From an uncultured Dorea sp. (GTDB taxonomy: Bacteria; Bacillota; Clostridia; Lachnospirales; Lachnospiraceae), in the NCBI GenBank assembly GCA_910580235.1, contig CAJTVU010000004.1, positions 1-64,000 on the forward strand: a stretch of DNA of 64,000 nt. Direction: 5' to 3'. Numbering within the stretch: the first letter of the stretch is position 1; every line of letters starts with the position of its first letter. The notes under the pieces were generated by a model that did not search any database, had not been told where the DNA came from, and worked only from the letters and a program-made list of their open reading frames with translations. Shown here one piece after another: positions 1 to 7,721 of this stretch. The translations under genes were made by a program, and so were the position numbers.

Positions 1-77
1 GGTCTGGGACGGGGCTTTTCTTCCGCTGGACACGGCTCCCGCCGTGTCCCTGCTCAGAAAACCCCCGTCCCTAGACC
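1..77. repeat. Nested inverted repeat at the dapB 3' end
   Basis: Bases 1-14 pair with 63-77 (GGGACGGGG against CCCCGTCCC, one bulge). An inner 9-bp stem joins 28-36 to 41-49 with a TCCC loop. The right arm contains the dapB stop codon, so the structure lies where a dapB terminator would be expected. No T-tract is visible because the window begins here. The GGGACGGGG core recurs elsewhere in the window, including at both ends of the IS remnant near 58.4-59.7 kb. Confidence 0.55.
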
Positions 78-823
78 ACCTCCGACATGTCGTAGAGGCC
101 GGCGGGCTTGCCTGCGAGGAATTTGGCTGCTTCTACTGCTCCTTTGCCGAATACTCCTTTTGAATATGCGGTATGCTTGAATTCTATGACTTCGTCCGGG
201 CCTGCGTAGATGACTTCATGCTCGCCTACGATCGTCCCGCCGCGCACGGCTGAGATCCCGATTTCTTTTTTATCCCGCTTCTCTCTTACTTTGCTCCTGT
301 CATAGACGTACTCATATACATTGCCTGCCTCTTCGTTGATGGAGTCTGCCAGCGCCAGCGCCGTCCCGCTTGGCGCGTCTACCTTCAGATTGTGGTGCTT
401 CTCCACAAGTTCGATGTCAAAGCCTGCGGGAGCCAGCACTTTCGTAGCGTCTTTTAACAGCTTTAGCAGAAGGTTGATTCCAAGGGACATATTGGCGGAG
501 CGTAAGACTGCCGTCTCTTTTGCCGTCTCCTCCACCTTTTCCAACTGCTCCTTTGAAAGCCCCGTCGTACAGAGCACTACCGGAAGGCGCCTCTTTCCGC
601 AGTAATCAAGAAGCCCGTCCACGGCTTTGGCGTTGGAGAAATCGATCACAACGTCCGCCTCCACATCGCACTGTTCCACACTTGCGAACACCGGGTATTC
701 ATTCGGAGCCTCTGTGTAGGCGTCTACGCCCGCTACCAGCTCTATTCCTCCGTCCTCTCTCACAAGCTCTGTAACTACCCTCCCCATCTTTCCATTGCAT
801 CCATGCATGATCGCCCGTACCAT
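71..823 (-). CDS. dapB: 4-hydroxy-tetrahydrodipicolinate reductase
   Basis: This cytoplasmic enzyme catalyses the second committed step of the diaminopimelate/lysine pathway, the NAD(P)H reduction of the DapA product. The 250-residue length is normal. The N-terminus has the Rossmann glycine motif (HGCNGKMG, residues 7-14). The catalytic and substrate-binding signature EKHHNLKVDAPSGTA sits near residues 140-155, followed by the C-terminal dimerisation domain. It is downstream of dapA on the same strand, about 195 bp away with a hairpin between, so the two may be only partly co-transcribed. The family assignment is secure. Confidence 0.96.
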   Translation of the reverse strand: MVRAIMHGCNGKMGRVVTELVREDGGIELVAGVDAYTEAPNEYPVFASVEQCDVEADVVIDFSNAKAVDGLLDYCGKRRLPVVLCTTGLSKEQLEKVEETAKETAVLRSANMSLGINLLLKLLKDATKVLAPAGFDIELVEKHHNLKVDAPSGTALALADSINEEAGNVYEYVYDRSKVREKRDKKEIGISAVRGGTIVGEHEVIYAGPDEVIEFKHTAYSKGVFGKGAVEAAKFLAGKPAGLYDMSEVV

Positions 824-973
824 TTCTTTTTGCTCCTCCTTTATCTATTCTACTGGCTTGTTCTTTCCGCCCCAAGGGACGGGGTATCTGACCCTCGCGT
901 CATTCGCCAAATATCCGCGCAAGCGCGGCTGCTTGGCTCATTGCTCGCGGGAATAAATATTTCCCACGTCATA

Positions 974-1000
974 GAAAGGGTATCTTTAAGATACCCTTTC
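974..1000. terminator. Hairpin between dapA and dapB
   Basis: A perfect 11-bp stem (974-984 with 990-1000, GAAAGGGTATC and its complement) with a short TTTAA loop lies just after the dapA stop on the minus strand. It can act as a dapA terminator or attenuator before dapB. The remaining intergenic bases (824-973) include another GGGACGGGG copy at about 875-883 and GC-rich imperfect palindromes, with no convincing dapB promoter. Confidence 0.6.
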
Positions 1001-1018
1001 TTTCATGTCTTTCACACT

Positions 1019-1909
1019 CTATGCTAGCTGGATCCCGAAATCCTTCATCGCCTCCGCCAGCGATCTCTCATGCTCCGGCGTAAGCGGCGTAAGCGGCATC
1101 CTAAGCGGCCCGCAGTCTATCCCCATCAAGGTCACTGCCCGCTTCACCGGAATCGGGTTCACTTCGCAGAACAGCTGGTCGATAAGCGGCACTGCCTTTA
1201 ATTGCAGCGCGGCGCTGCCTTCTATATCTCCTGCGAAAAATCTCTCGCAGATGTCATGAGTCTCCCTCGGGGCGACGTTGGCCAGAACAGAGATGACCCC
1301 TTTCCCTCCAAGAGAGAGGAGGGGCACGATCTGGTCGTCGTTGCCGGAATAAAGATCGATGTTGCCGTCCGTCAGCGACATAATCTTCGCTACCTGAGCG
1401 ATATTCCCCGACGCCTCCTTGATCCCCACGATATTTTCTACATTCTTCACAAGCTCGGCCACAGTAGCAGGCTCAAGATTACAGCCCGTCCTGCTGGCCA
1501 CACTGTACATGATGATGGGCGCTTTAGCCTCTTTTGCGATCGCAGTATAGTGGGCGATCAGCCCCGCCTGCGTCGCCTTGTTGTAGTACGGCGTCACAAG
1601 GAGCAGAGCGTCGGCGCCGTCGGCCACCGCCTCTTTGGACATCTCTATCGCGGTCCGCGTACAGTTGGAGCCTGTTCCCGCGATGACCGGAAGCCTTCCT
1701 TTCGTCCGCTCAATGGCGAACTTTACGCACTCCATATGCTCCTCTTCCGTCATAGTGGCCGACTCTCCCGTCGTGCCACATATAATAATACTATCTGTCC
1801 CGTTCTCACAATGATAGTCGATCAATTCATCAAGCCTGTCATAATTAATGCTCTCGTCCGCATGAAAAGGTGTGACGATCGCCACTCCAGATCCTTTAAA
1901 AACAGCCAT
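1019..1909 (-). CDS. dapA: 4-hydroxy-tetrahydrodipicolinate synthase
   Basis: This TIM-barrel aldolase condenses pyruvate with aspartate semialdehyde in diaminopimelate/lysine synthesis. Visible signatures are CGTTGESATMT near residue 44, the TPYYNKATQ segment with the catalytic tyrosine, and the Schiff-base lysine in GIKEASG near residue 165. The segment usually written YNVPSRTG reads YSVASRTG here, a mild deviation. The start (MAVFKG, 296 residues) is chosen because GGGGAGG lies 6 bases upstream; an ATG two codons earlier abuts the ribosome binding site. A consensus promoter precedes it at 1945-1973. dapB follows downstream. Confidence 0.96.
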   Translation of the reverse strand: MAVFKGSGVAIVTPFHADESINYDRLDELIDYHCENGTDSIIICGTTGESATMTEEEHMECVKFAIERTKGRLPVIAGTGSNCTRTAIEMSKEAVADGADALLLVTPYYNKATQAGLIAHYTAIAKEAKAPIIMYSVASRTGCNLEPATVAELVKNVENIVGIKEASGNIAQVAKIMSLTDGNIDLYSGNDDQIVPLLSLGGKGVISVLANVAPRETHDICERFFAGDIEGSAALQLKAVPLIDQLFCEVNPIPVKRAVTLMGIDCGPLRMPLTPLTPEHERSLAEAMKDFGIQLA

Positions 1910-1944
1910 ATCCATCCTCCCCACTTTTGTTATTCATATTAAAA

Positions 1945-1973
1945 ATTCTATCATCTATAGGATAGGATGTCAA
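1945..1973 (-). promoter_or_regulatory. Sigma-A promoter for dapA
   Basis: On the minus strand TTGACA (1968-1973), a 17-base spacer and TAGAAT (1945-1950) form a near-consensus promoter about 36 bases upstream of the dapA start. Confidence 0.7.
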
Positions 1974-2005
1974 TGAAAGTCTTCCCCGAAGCTGTGTCTT
2001 TAGCG

Positions 2006-2635
2006 TCACTCCTCAATACACTCCAACTTGCTTACAGATACTTCGTACGCCGTCCTCTCTTCCGTCTCCGTCTCCGTCAGTTTTTTAATGTAGGTCCTGC
2101 TCTGTATACGGCCAAAGATCTGTACATGCTCCCCCACCTCAAAGGCGGACGCGAACCGCGCGTTCCTGCCCCAGCAGATGCACGGTATATAATCTGATTT
2201 GCCATAAGGCCTGTTCACTGCCAGGAGGAGGTCGGCAATCTCCCTCCCCAGAGGAGTCTTACGGTAGACCGGCAGCTTGCATATGTAGCCGTCCAGAAAA
2301 ATGCTGTTGGTCTTAGCTCCGTCCAGCTCTTCTTCAATAAACGACACTTCTCTTGCGAATACAGATAATACGAGCCGGTTCTTTTGTTCATCGTGTCGGT
2401 TATAGGAGCGGAACTGCCCGCTTGCCATAATAAACTCTCCTGTGTAATCCTGCGACACGTCGATCAGACGCTCAGAGATCATCACTGGAATCCTGTCCTC
2501 GGAACTGCTTAGGCGCCTCACACGTACTTCCACCATGTAGAATCCTTCTCCGAACACTTCATGGCTGAAAGTGAATTCAGAAGCCACTTCCCCCATAATG
2601 GTCACTTGGTTGTTTTCGATAATCTTATCTGACAT
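2006..2635 (-). CDS. SSB-like protein with two OB-type segments
   Basis: The 209-residue protein resembles bacterial single-stranded DNA-binding proteins. The clearest match is the second half, where residues about 110-190 show the SSB pattern of a variable strand followed by LAVNRPYGKSDYIPCICWG and a VGEHVQIFGRIQSR strand. The first half (about 10-95) looks like a second, more divergent OB fold. The acidic C-terminal tip of a housekeeping SSB is reduced to ECIEE, so this is probably an accessory SSB or PriB-like paralog rather than the essential Ssb. A GGGAG ribosome binding site precedes the ATG. It stands alone between dapA and the repeat upstream of typA. Confidence 0.75.
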   Translation of the reverse strand: MSDKIIENNQVTIMGEVASEFTFSHEVFGEGFYMVEVRVRRLSSSEDRIPVMISERLIDVSQDYTGEFIMASGQFRSYNRHDEQKNRLVLSVFAREVSFIEEELDGAKTNSIFLDGYICKLPVYRKTPLGREIADLLLAVNRPYGKSDYIPCICWGRNARFASAFEVGEHVQIFGRIQSRTYIKKLTETETEERTAYEVSVSKLECIEE

Positions 2636-2782
2636 AATCTTACATTCTCCCTTCCTCTGAATCGTATTTCATGGTCATTAATTAGTTTATGAACGAAGAA
2701 GAAGATTTAGAACAGTTTTTTTCATGTCTTGTAAAATTCAGAGAATATGATACACTATTAAAGTTGATATCAGGGATAGAAT

Positions 2783-3058
2783 GGGATTTTCCAAAGTATG
2801 TTCGGCAAATTGCATAAGCTGTATTCCTCTTTGTTCCGGGTTCCGAACCTAAGATCTTCTAAATGTTCTAGCGAAAGGTAATGTCTACGGACGCAACCGC
2901 CCTCTATGCGCCCTCCATGGCGCAGGACGGGCTTTCGCCGACATCCGTGTCGGCGCATTGCTGTGAATCGGCAGAACATTAAGATGCTCTAAGATTCTCC
3001 ACAGTCACAAATCGCAATACAGCTTATGCAATTTGTTAATACCAATTTTGAAAATCCC
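2783..3058. repeat. Structured intergenic repeat, family A, copy 1
   Basis: This fills most of the 500-bp gap before typA. A perfect 20-bp inverted repeat (2806-2825 with 3016-3035) is extended outward by a second matching block (GGGATTTTC at 2783 and its complement ending at 3058). Inside are two more hairpins: GCGCC/GGCGC, and an 8-bp CGCCGACA stem with TCCG loop. A second copy in opposite orientation lies at 7055-7276. The inner segments are nearly identical in both copies while the outer stems differ but remain paired. No coding signal was found. Confidence 0.75.
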
Positions 3059-3085
3059 TTTATCCAACTGTCATCATGCCCTTAA

Positions 3086-3098
3086 TGTACACTGAGGG
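3086..3098 (+). repeat. Solo end motif of repeat family B
   Basis: TGTACACTGAGGG, identical to the right end of the inverted-repeat element at 7317-7588, occurs alone 37 bp before the typA start. Related solo copies lie at 35549-35562 and 55660-55671. Confidence 0.5.
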
Positions 3099-3134
3099 GT
3101 GGATTAGTACAAAGAAAGAAAAGGAATGACCTGT

Positions 3135-4961
3135 ATGATAACAAAGCGTGAAGATATTCGTAATATAGCTATTATCGCCCATGTAGACCACGGCAAGACG
3201 ACTCTTGTGGACGGGCTCTTAAAACAAAGCGGCGTATTCCGTGAGAATCAGGAAGTGGAAGAGCGCATCATGGACTCTAACGATATTGAGAGGGAGAGGG
3301 GGATCACTATCCTCTCCAAGAACACAGCCGTCTCGTATAAAGATACAAAGATCAACATTATTGACACGCCGGGGCACGCGGACTTCGGCGGCGAAGTAGA
3401 GCGCGTGCTTAAGATGGTGAACGGCGTCGTCCTCGTAGTGGACGCTTTCGAAGGCGCTATGCCACAGACAAAATTCGTGCTCAGAAAAGCGCTGGAGCTG
3501 GATCTGCCGGTCATCGTCTGCATCAACAAGATCGACCGCCCGGAAGCAAGGCCGGACGAGGTCATTGACGAAGTACTGGAGCTGTTCATGGATCTGGACG
3601 CCTCTGACGAACAGCTGGACTGCCCCTTCGTCTACGCCTCTGCTAAAGCAGGCGTGGCAGTTCTTGACCTTTCTGACGAAGAACAGGATATGAAGCCACT
3701 CTTTGAGACGATCCTGAATTACATCCCTGCCCCGCAGGGAGACCCTGACGCACATACCCAGGTGCTTATCAGTACCATTGACTACAACGAATATGTAGGG
3801 CGCATCGGCGTGGGCAAAGTGGACAACGGGACAATAAGATCCGGCATGGACGCCGTCGTCGTAAATGCACATGACCCCGCGCGCCAGGAAAAAGTACGCA
3901 TCAGTAAATTGTATGAATTTGACGGCCTGAATAAAATTGATGTTAAAGAAGCCACTATCGGTTCCATCGTAGCCATCTCGGGGATCTCGGATATCTCGAT
4001 CGGAGACACTATATGCTCCCTGGAAGATCCCCATGCGATCCCATTCCAGAAGATCTCAGAACCTACGATTGCCATGCAGTTCATTGTCAACGACAGCCCC
4101 TTTGCCGGCCTGGAGGGAAAATACGTCACTTCCCGCCACTTGCGGGACCGCCTGTTCCGGGAGCTGAACACAGACGTCAGCCTTCGGGTAGAGGAGTCCG
4201 ACAGTACCGACAGCTTCAAAGTGTCTGGGAGAGGCGAGCTCCATCTGTCCGTCCTGATTGAGAACATGAGGCGGGAAGGCTATGAATTCGCCGTCAGCAA
4301 AGCGGAAGTCCTCTATAAGAAGGATGAGAAGGGGAGGCTCCTGGAGCCTGTAGAGACCGCCTACATTGATGTGCCTGAAGAATTTACCGGAACCGTCATT
4401 GATAAATTAAGCCAGCGCAAAGGCGAGCTCCAGAATATGGGGGCTGCAAGCGGCGGGTACACCCGTCTTGAATTCCGGATCCCATCCAGAGGACTGATTG
4501 GATACCGCGGCGAATTCTTAACGGACACAAAAGGCAATGGGATCATGAATACGGCGTTTGACGGCTATGCACCGTACAAGGGGGATATCCAATATCGGAA
4601 ACAGGGATCCCTCATCGCCTTTGAGACTGGAGAATCTGTAACTTACGGGCTGTTCGGCGCACAGGAGCGGGGAGCTTTATTCATTGGGCCGGGCGAGAAA
4701 GTCTACTCTGGCATGGTCATCGGAGAGAATGCGAAGGCTGACGACATCGAAGTGAATGTCTGCAAGACGAAGCACCTGACCAACACCCGTTCTTCCGGCG
4801 CGGACGACGCCCTCCGCCTTACCGCTCCGAAGCTGTTGAGCCTCGAGGAAGCGCTGGACTTTATCGACACGGACGAGCTTCTGGAAGTCACGCCGAAGGC
4901 TCTGCGTATCCGCAAGAAGATACTGGATCCCAAAATGCGTAAAAGGGGCGGCAGAGCTTAA
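3135..4961 (+). CDS. typA: Translational GTPase TypA/BipA
   Basis: This ribosome-associated GTPase of the EF-G family acts in 50S assembly and stress or cold adaptation. The G domain (about residues 1-200) shows G1 AHVDHGKTT, the switch-I region with RERGITI, G3 DTPGHADFGGEVER and G4 NKID. EF-Tu-like domain 2, EF-G domains III and V and the TypA-specific C-terminal domain follow. At 608 residues it is full length. The start is MITKREDIRN because AAGGA lies 9 bases upstream; an in-frame ATG three codons earlier abuts that site. It is monocistronic, with its own promoterless repeat region upstream and a separate promoter for the next gene. Confidence 0.97.
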   Translation: MITKREDIRNIAIIAHVDHGKTTLVDGLLKQSGVFRENQEVEERIMDSNDIERERGITILSKNTAVSYKDTKINIIDTPGHADFGGEVERVLKMVNGVVLVVDAFEGAMPQTKFVLRKALELDLPVIVCINKIDRPEARPDEVIDEVLELFMDLDASDEQLDCPFVYASAKAGVAVLDLSDEEQDMKPLFETILNYIPAPQGDPDAHTQVLISTIDYNEYVGRIGVGKVDNGTIRSGMDAVVVNAHDPARQEKVRISKLYEFDGLNKIDVKEATIGSIVAISGISDISIGDTICSLEDPHAIPFQKISEPTIAMQFIVNDSPFAGLEGKYVTSRHLRDRLFRELNTDVSLRVEESDSTDSFKVSGRGELHLSVLIENMRREGYEFAVSKAEVLYKKDEKGRLLEPVETAYIDVPEEFTGTVIDKLSQRKGELQNMGAASGGYTRLEFRIPSRGLIGYRGEFLTDTKGNGIMNTAFDGYAPYKGDIQYRKQGSLIAFETGESVTYGLFGAQERGALFIGPGEKVYSGMVIGENAKADDIEVNVCKTKHLTNTRSSGADDALRLTAPKLLSLEEALDFIDTDELLEVTPKALRIRKKILDPKMRKRGGRA

Positions 4962-4969
4962 GCTTCATC

Positions 4970-4998
4970 TTGGCAAAAATTGTAGGATACTGTATACT
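4970..4998 (+). promoter_or_regulatory. Sigma-A promoter for the PsiE-like gene
   Basis: TTGGCA (4970-4975), a 17-base spacer and TATACT (4993-4998) lie 32 bases before the ATG at 5030, just after the typA stop. Confidence 0.65.
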
Positions 4999-5029
4999 TG
5001 TTAGAAAAGAAGCTTAAAAGGAGACTCGT

Positions 5030-5641
5030 ATGAAGCATTATGTATCCATTTTTTTAAAACGGCTGGCTGCCCTTCTGGAATTTTTTATTGCTCTGATGCT
5101 GTCTATCGGCATTATATTGCTTACTCTGCGTATGGCGGTATCTCTCATAAACATCCCGGATCTGAACGTATGGCCTAACTATGACGATCTGCTGGAGACT
5201 TGCTTCAACCTGACTATCGGGGTGGAGCTGATACGCATGATGTACTACCATACGCCGAACACAGTATTCGAAGTGCTTCTCTTTGCGGTCGCAAGGCAGA
5301 TCATTATCGACCATTCTTCCATCTGGGGGAACCTGATAGGCGTCTGCGCCATCGCAGTTCTTTTTGCTACAAGAAAATACTTATTCTGCGAATTTGACGT
5401 ATCCGACGAGATTATATTCCGCGCGACTACAAAAGCAAAGGCCGTGACGAAGATACTGGGAGTGGACATCCCCTACGAAGAGGCCGAGACGCTCTCCGAT
5501 GTATTCTTACGGAAATGTGAAGAATTTGGCGTCGAAGTAGGCGTAGGAGCCTGCATCTATTTCAACGACTGCGGCTTGCGGGCCGCCAAGATGCACGATG
5601 AAAAAATTTCCAGAATTGAAGTAATCCGTTCTATACATTAG
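5030..5641 (+). CDS. PsiE-like membrane protein
   Basis: The 203-residue protein has about four hydrophobic helices in its first 115 residues (roughly 8-37, 55-72, 80-95, 100-117), as in the PsiE phosphate-starvation-inducible family. A soluble C-terminal domain of about 85 residues (DIPYEEAETLSDVF onward, with a glycine-rich GVEVGVGACIYF strand) follows; it resembles transporter-associated or TrkA-C-like sensor domains. The function of PsiE itself is poorly known, so no substrate can be assigned. Own promoter at 4970-4998; AAAGGAGA precedes the ATG. Confidence 0.6.
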   Translation: MKHYVSIFLKRLAALLEFFIALMLSIGIILLTLRMAVSLINIPDLNVWPNYDDLLETCFNLTIGVELIRMMYYHTPNTVFEVLLFAVARQIIIDHSSIWGNLIGVCAIAVLFATRKYLFCEFDVSDEIIFRATTKAKAVTKILGVDIPYEEAETLSDVFLRKCEEFGVEVGVGACIYFNDCGLRAAKMHDEKISRIEVIRSIH

Positions 5642-5720
5642 CCCCCAAACGTGCTATACTGGATATATCAGAAAGATTGGCGGCCCACCGCTTAATTGTC
5701 AGATTATATATGCTTTCTGA
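5632..5720 (+). promoter_or_regulatory. hpf promoter and leader hairpin
   Basis: TATACT (5655-5660) lies 17 bases after TATACA (5632-5637), a modest -35 match. In the leader, TCAGAAAG (5668-5675) pairs with CTTTCTGA (5713-5720), enclosing a small GCGG/CCGC hairpin. The leader could affect hpf translation, but no known RNA family was recognised. Confidence 0.45.
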
Positions 5721-5747
5721 AATCACACCAAAAAGGAGTTGGGCTTA

Positions 5748-6281
5748 ATGAAATTTATCATTGTAGGAAAGAACATTGATGTAACACCCGGGCTGAAAGG
5801 AACTGTTGAAAGCAAGCTGGGGAAATTGGAACGCTATTTCACTCCTGATACGGAAATCCATGTAACACTCAGTGTCCAGAAAGAACGCCAGAAAATCGAA
5901 GTTACCATCCCTGTAAAGGGCCATCTCATCCGCTCTGAGCAGGAAAGCGACGACATGTACATATCTATCGACCTTGTAGAAGAGGTGATCGAACGGCAGC
6001 TTCGCAAATACAAAAATAAGCTGATCGCAAAACATCAGGAAGGCGGCAGCTTTAATAAAGACTTCTTTGATTCTGAAGAAAGCGCCGACACCGATGAGAT
6101 TAAGATCGTACGTACCAAGAAGTTTGGCATCAAGCCTATGTTCCCGGAAGACGCCTGCGTACAGATGGAGCTTCTCGGACATAATTTCTTCGTATTCTTC
6201 AACGCGGAGTCCGATGAAGTATGCGTCGTATACAGAAGAAAAGACGGGACTTTCGGGCTGATCGAGCCGGAATTCTCATAA
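5748..6281 (+). CDS. hpf: Ribosome hibernation promoting factor, long form
   Basis: Long HPF binds the 30S decoding region and dimerises 70S ribosomes into inactive 100S particles in stationary phase or stress. Residues 1-100 form the S30AE/YfiA beta-alpha-beta domain (MKFIIVGKNIDVTPGL at the start). An acidic linker is followed by the C-terminal dimerisation domain (about 118-177, IVRTKKFGIKPMFPEDACVQMELLGH). At 177 residues it is the usual Firmicutes long form. AAGGAG is 9 bases before this ATG; an in-frame TTG three codons upstream is rejected. It is followed by a hairpin shared with the convergent yigZ gene. Confidence 0.96.
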   Translation: MKFIIVGKNIDVTPGLKGTVESKLGKLERYFTPDTEIHVTLSVQKERQKIEVTIPVKGHLIRSEQESDDMYISIDLVEEVIERQLRKYKNKLIAKHQEGGSFNKDFFDSEESADTDEIKIVRTKKFGIKPMFPEDACVQMELLGHNFFVFFNAESDEVCVVYRRKDGTFGLIEPEFS

Positions 6282-6301
6282 ATATGAAGATAGGCAAAAA
6301 C

Positions 6302-6328
6302 GAGGAGCAGCCGCTACGGCCGCTCCTC
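6302..6328. terminator. Bidirectional terminator between hpf and yigZ
   Basis: GAGGAGC (6302-6308) pairs with GCTCCTC (6322-6328), with GCC/GGC continuing the stem. On the minus strand it is followed by GTTTTTG; on the plus strand by a T/A-rich stretch. It overlaps the yigZ stop codon and ends both convergent genes. Confidence 0.7.
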
Positions 6329-6973
6329 TATTATTATTTCCCCTTCTGCTTCCGCGAACAGACAATGGCCTTCTTCCGTAATATGCGCTCTCCCGCTCGT
6401 CCCCTCTGTAATCTCATCGATCACTTTCTTAACGACATCAGACGCGGCTACCGTCCATATCTCCACTTCGTCCGTATAGGCGCTCTCTAGTATACGGATC
6501 CCCATCTCCCCGAGAATATATTGTATTTTCCCAAGCCCCGTATAATCTGTCCGGATATGGAGCTTAACTCCCGGGATCCTGGTTATAATAAGAGAAGAGG
6601 CAAGCCCTTCCCGCACTGCGCCGGAATAAGCCCGCACAAGCCCTCCCGTCCCAAGGAGCGTCCCGCCGAAGTATCTTGTGGCCACAACAGCGATGTTGCG
6701 GATCCCTTCTCCCAGGAGGACGTCCAGCATAGGCTTCCCCGCTGTGCCCTGGGGCTCGCCGTCGTCGCTGAAGCGCTGGAGCTCCCCACGCTCTCCGATC
6801 ACATAGGCAAAACAGTTATGTCTGGCATCCCAATATTTCTTCCGCATGGCTTCGATAAACTGCAGCGCCTCCTCCTCGCTCTGCACCGGGCATGTAGTAG
6901 CGATAAACTTTGACTTCTTCTCCATCAGGCAGCCCTCGCCGCCCCTGTAGAGAACTTTATACGATCCTGGCAT
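6314..6973 (-). CDS. YigZ/IMPACT family protein
   Basis: The 219-residue protein matches the UPF0029/IMPACT family. The N-terminal domain has the family core KKYWDARHNCFAYVIG, the segment RFSDDGEPQGTAGKP and ATRYFGGTLLGTGGLVRAY. The C-terminal domain (about 140-205) is the DUF1949-type ferredoxin-like fold. Bacterial members are thought to act near translation or nucleic acids, but the biochemical role is not settled. It is convergent with hpf. The ATG at 6973 follows a weak AAGGA site. Confidence 0.9.
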   Translation of the reverse strand: MPGSYKVLYRGGEGCLMEKKSKFIATTCPVQSEEEALQFIEAMRKKYWDARHNCFAYVIGERGELQRFSDDGEPQGTAGKPMLDVLLGEGIRNIAVVATRYFGGTLLGTGGLVRAYSGAVREGLASSLIITRIPGVKLHIRTDYTGLGKIQYILGEMGIRILESAYTDEVEIWTVAASDVVKKVIDEITEGTSGRAHITEEGHCLFAEAEGEIIIEERP

Positions 6974-7054
6974 AACATATCCTTTCCTTGATTTAAATCA
7001 AAAAGCCTTTATGATGCTGAGAGTAAAAAGATTTTTAAACTCTGTGCTGGCAGA

Positions 7055-7276
7055 TTGCACAAATTATATTCTTCTTTGTGACTGTAAAGAATGTTAGAGC
7101 TGCTTAATGTCCTGCCAATCCCCAGCAGCTCGCCGACACGGATGTCGGCGAAAGCCCGGCCTGCGCCATGGACGGCGCATAGAGGGCGTCTGCGTCCATG
7201 CACATCACCTTCCGTAAGGACATTTAGAAGCTCTTACATTCGAAGCCCGGAACAAAGCAGAATATAATTTGTGCAA
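7055..7276. repeat. Structured intergenic repeat, family A, copy 2
   Basis: An 18-bp perfect inverted repeat (7055-7072 with 7259-7276) encloses the same internal hairpins as copy 1 (2783-3058), in reversed orientation. The inner GCGCC...GGCGC and CGCCGACA/TGTCGGCG modules match copy 1 almost base for base. The outer stem sequence differs from copy 1 but is still fully paired. A/T-rich complementary flanks extend the structure to about 7030 and 7300. Confidence 0.75.
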
Positions 7277-7316
7277 CCGTGCTATGCCTTCTTTAAAAAG
7301 CTTTCTTTTATCCTTA

Positions 7317-7588
7317 CCCTCAGTGTACAAGGGGACACACGGTCGGAAAAGAACCAGTTTTTGTCCCTGCTGCGTTGCTTTCATTCCGCATACGTCCAGT
7401 ATGCGTCAATCAAACGCCTTGCATGGGCAAAAATTGATTTCTTTCCGACTCTTCGACCCTGACCATGATATTTGAGTGAGTTTCAAGGCAGACGATTGAA
7501 GCGTACTGGACGTACGCTGATTGAGGATAACGCAGAAAATCGCTCAAATATCATGGCTCAGGGCGTGTGTCCCCTTGTACACTGAGGG
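7317..7588. repeat. 272-bp inverted-repeat element, family B
   Basis: The ends are a perfect 25-bp inverted repeat (7317-7341 with 7564-7588, outer bases CCCTCAGTGTACA). Two inner hairpins fill the inside: 7342-7363 pairs imperfectly with 7428-7449, and 7457-7480 pairs with 7541-7563. The two inner hairpins resemble each other, sharing tactggacgta-type tips. As RNA or single-stranded DNA it would fold as a three-way junction. No protein-coding signal is seen. Partial or solo ends occur at 3086, 35549 and 55633-55669. Confidence 0.75.
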
Positions 7589-7665
7589 AAACATCGTCTC
7601 TATATTATAACTATAACGGATTTCTTAAGATTTTCAAACGAAAATATGAACTTTTTATTTTTTCC

Positions 7666-7694
7666 TTCACTTCGCTTTACATATTTGCTATAAT
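7666..7694 (+). promoter_or_regulatory. Sigma-A promoter for the penicillin-binding protein gene
   Basis: TTCACT (7666-7671), a 17-base spacer and TATAAT (7689-7694) lie 28 bases before the ATG at 7722. Confidence 0.65.
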
Positions 7695-7721
7695 GACTTG
7701 GAATAAAGGAGGCAGGCATTC

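Noticed and set aside
3219..4034. A 271-codon minus-strand frame opposite typA
   Set aside because: Antisense shadow of a highly conserved GTPase gene, with no recognisable motif or start site.
7317..7588. A CRISPR array or direct-repeat cassette
   Set aside because: Repeats are inverted, not direct, and there are no regular spacers or cas genes in the window.
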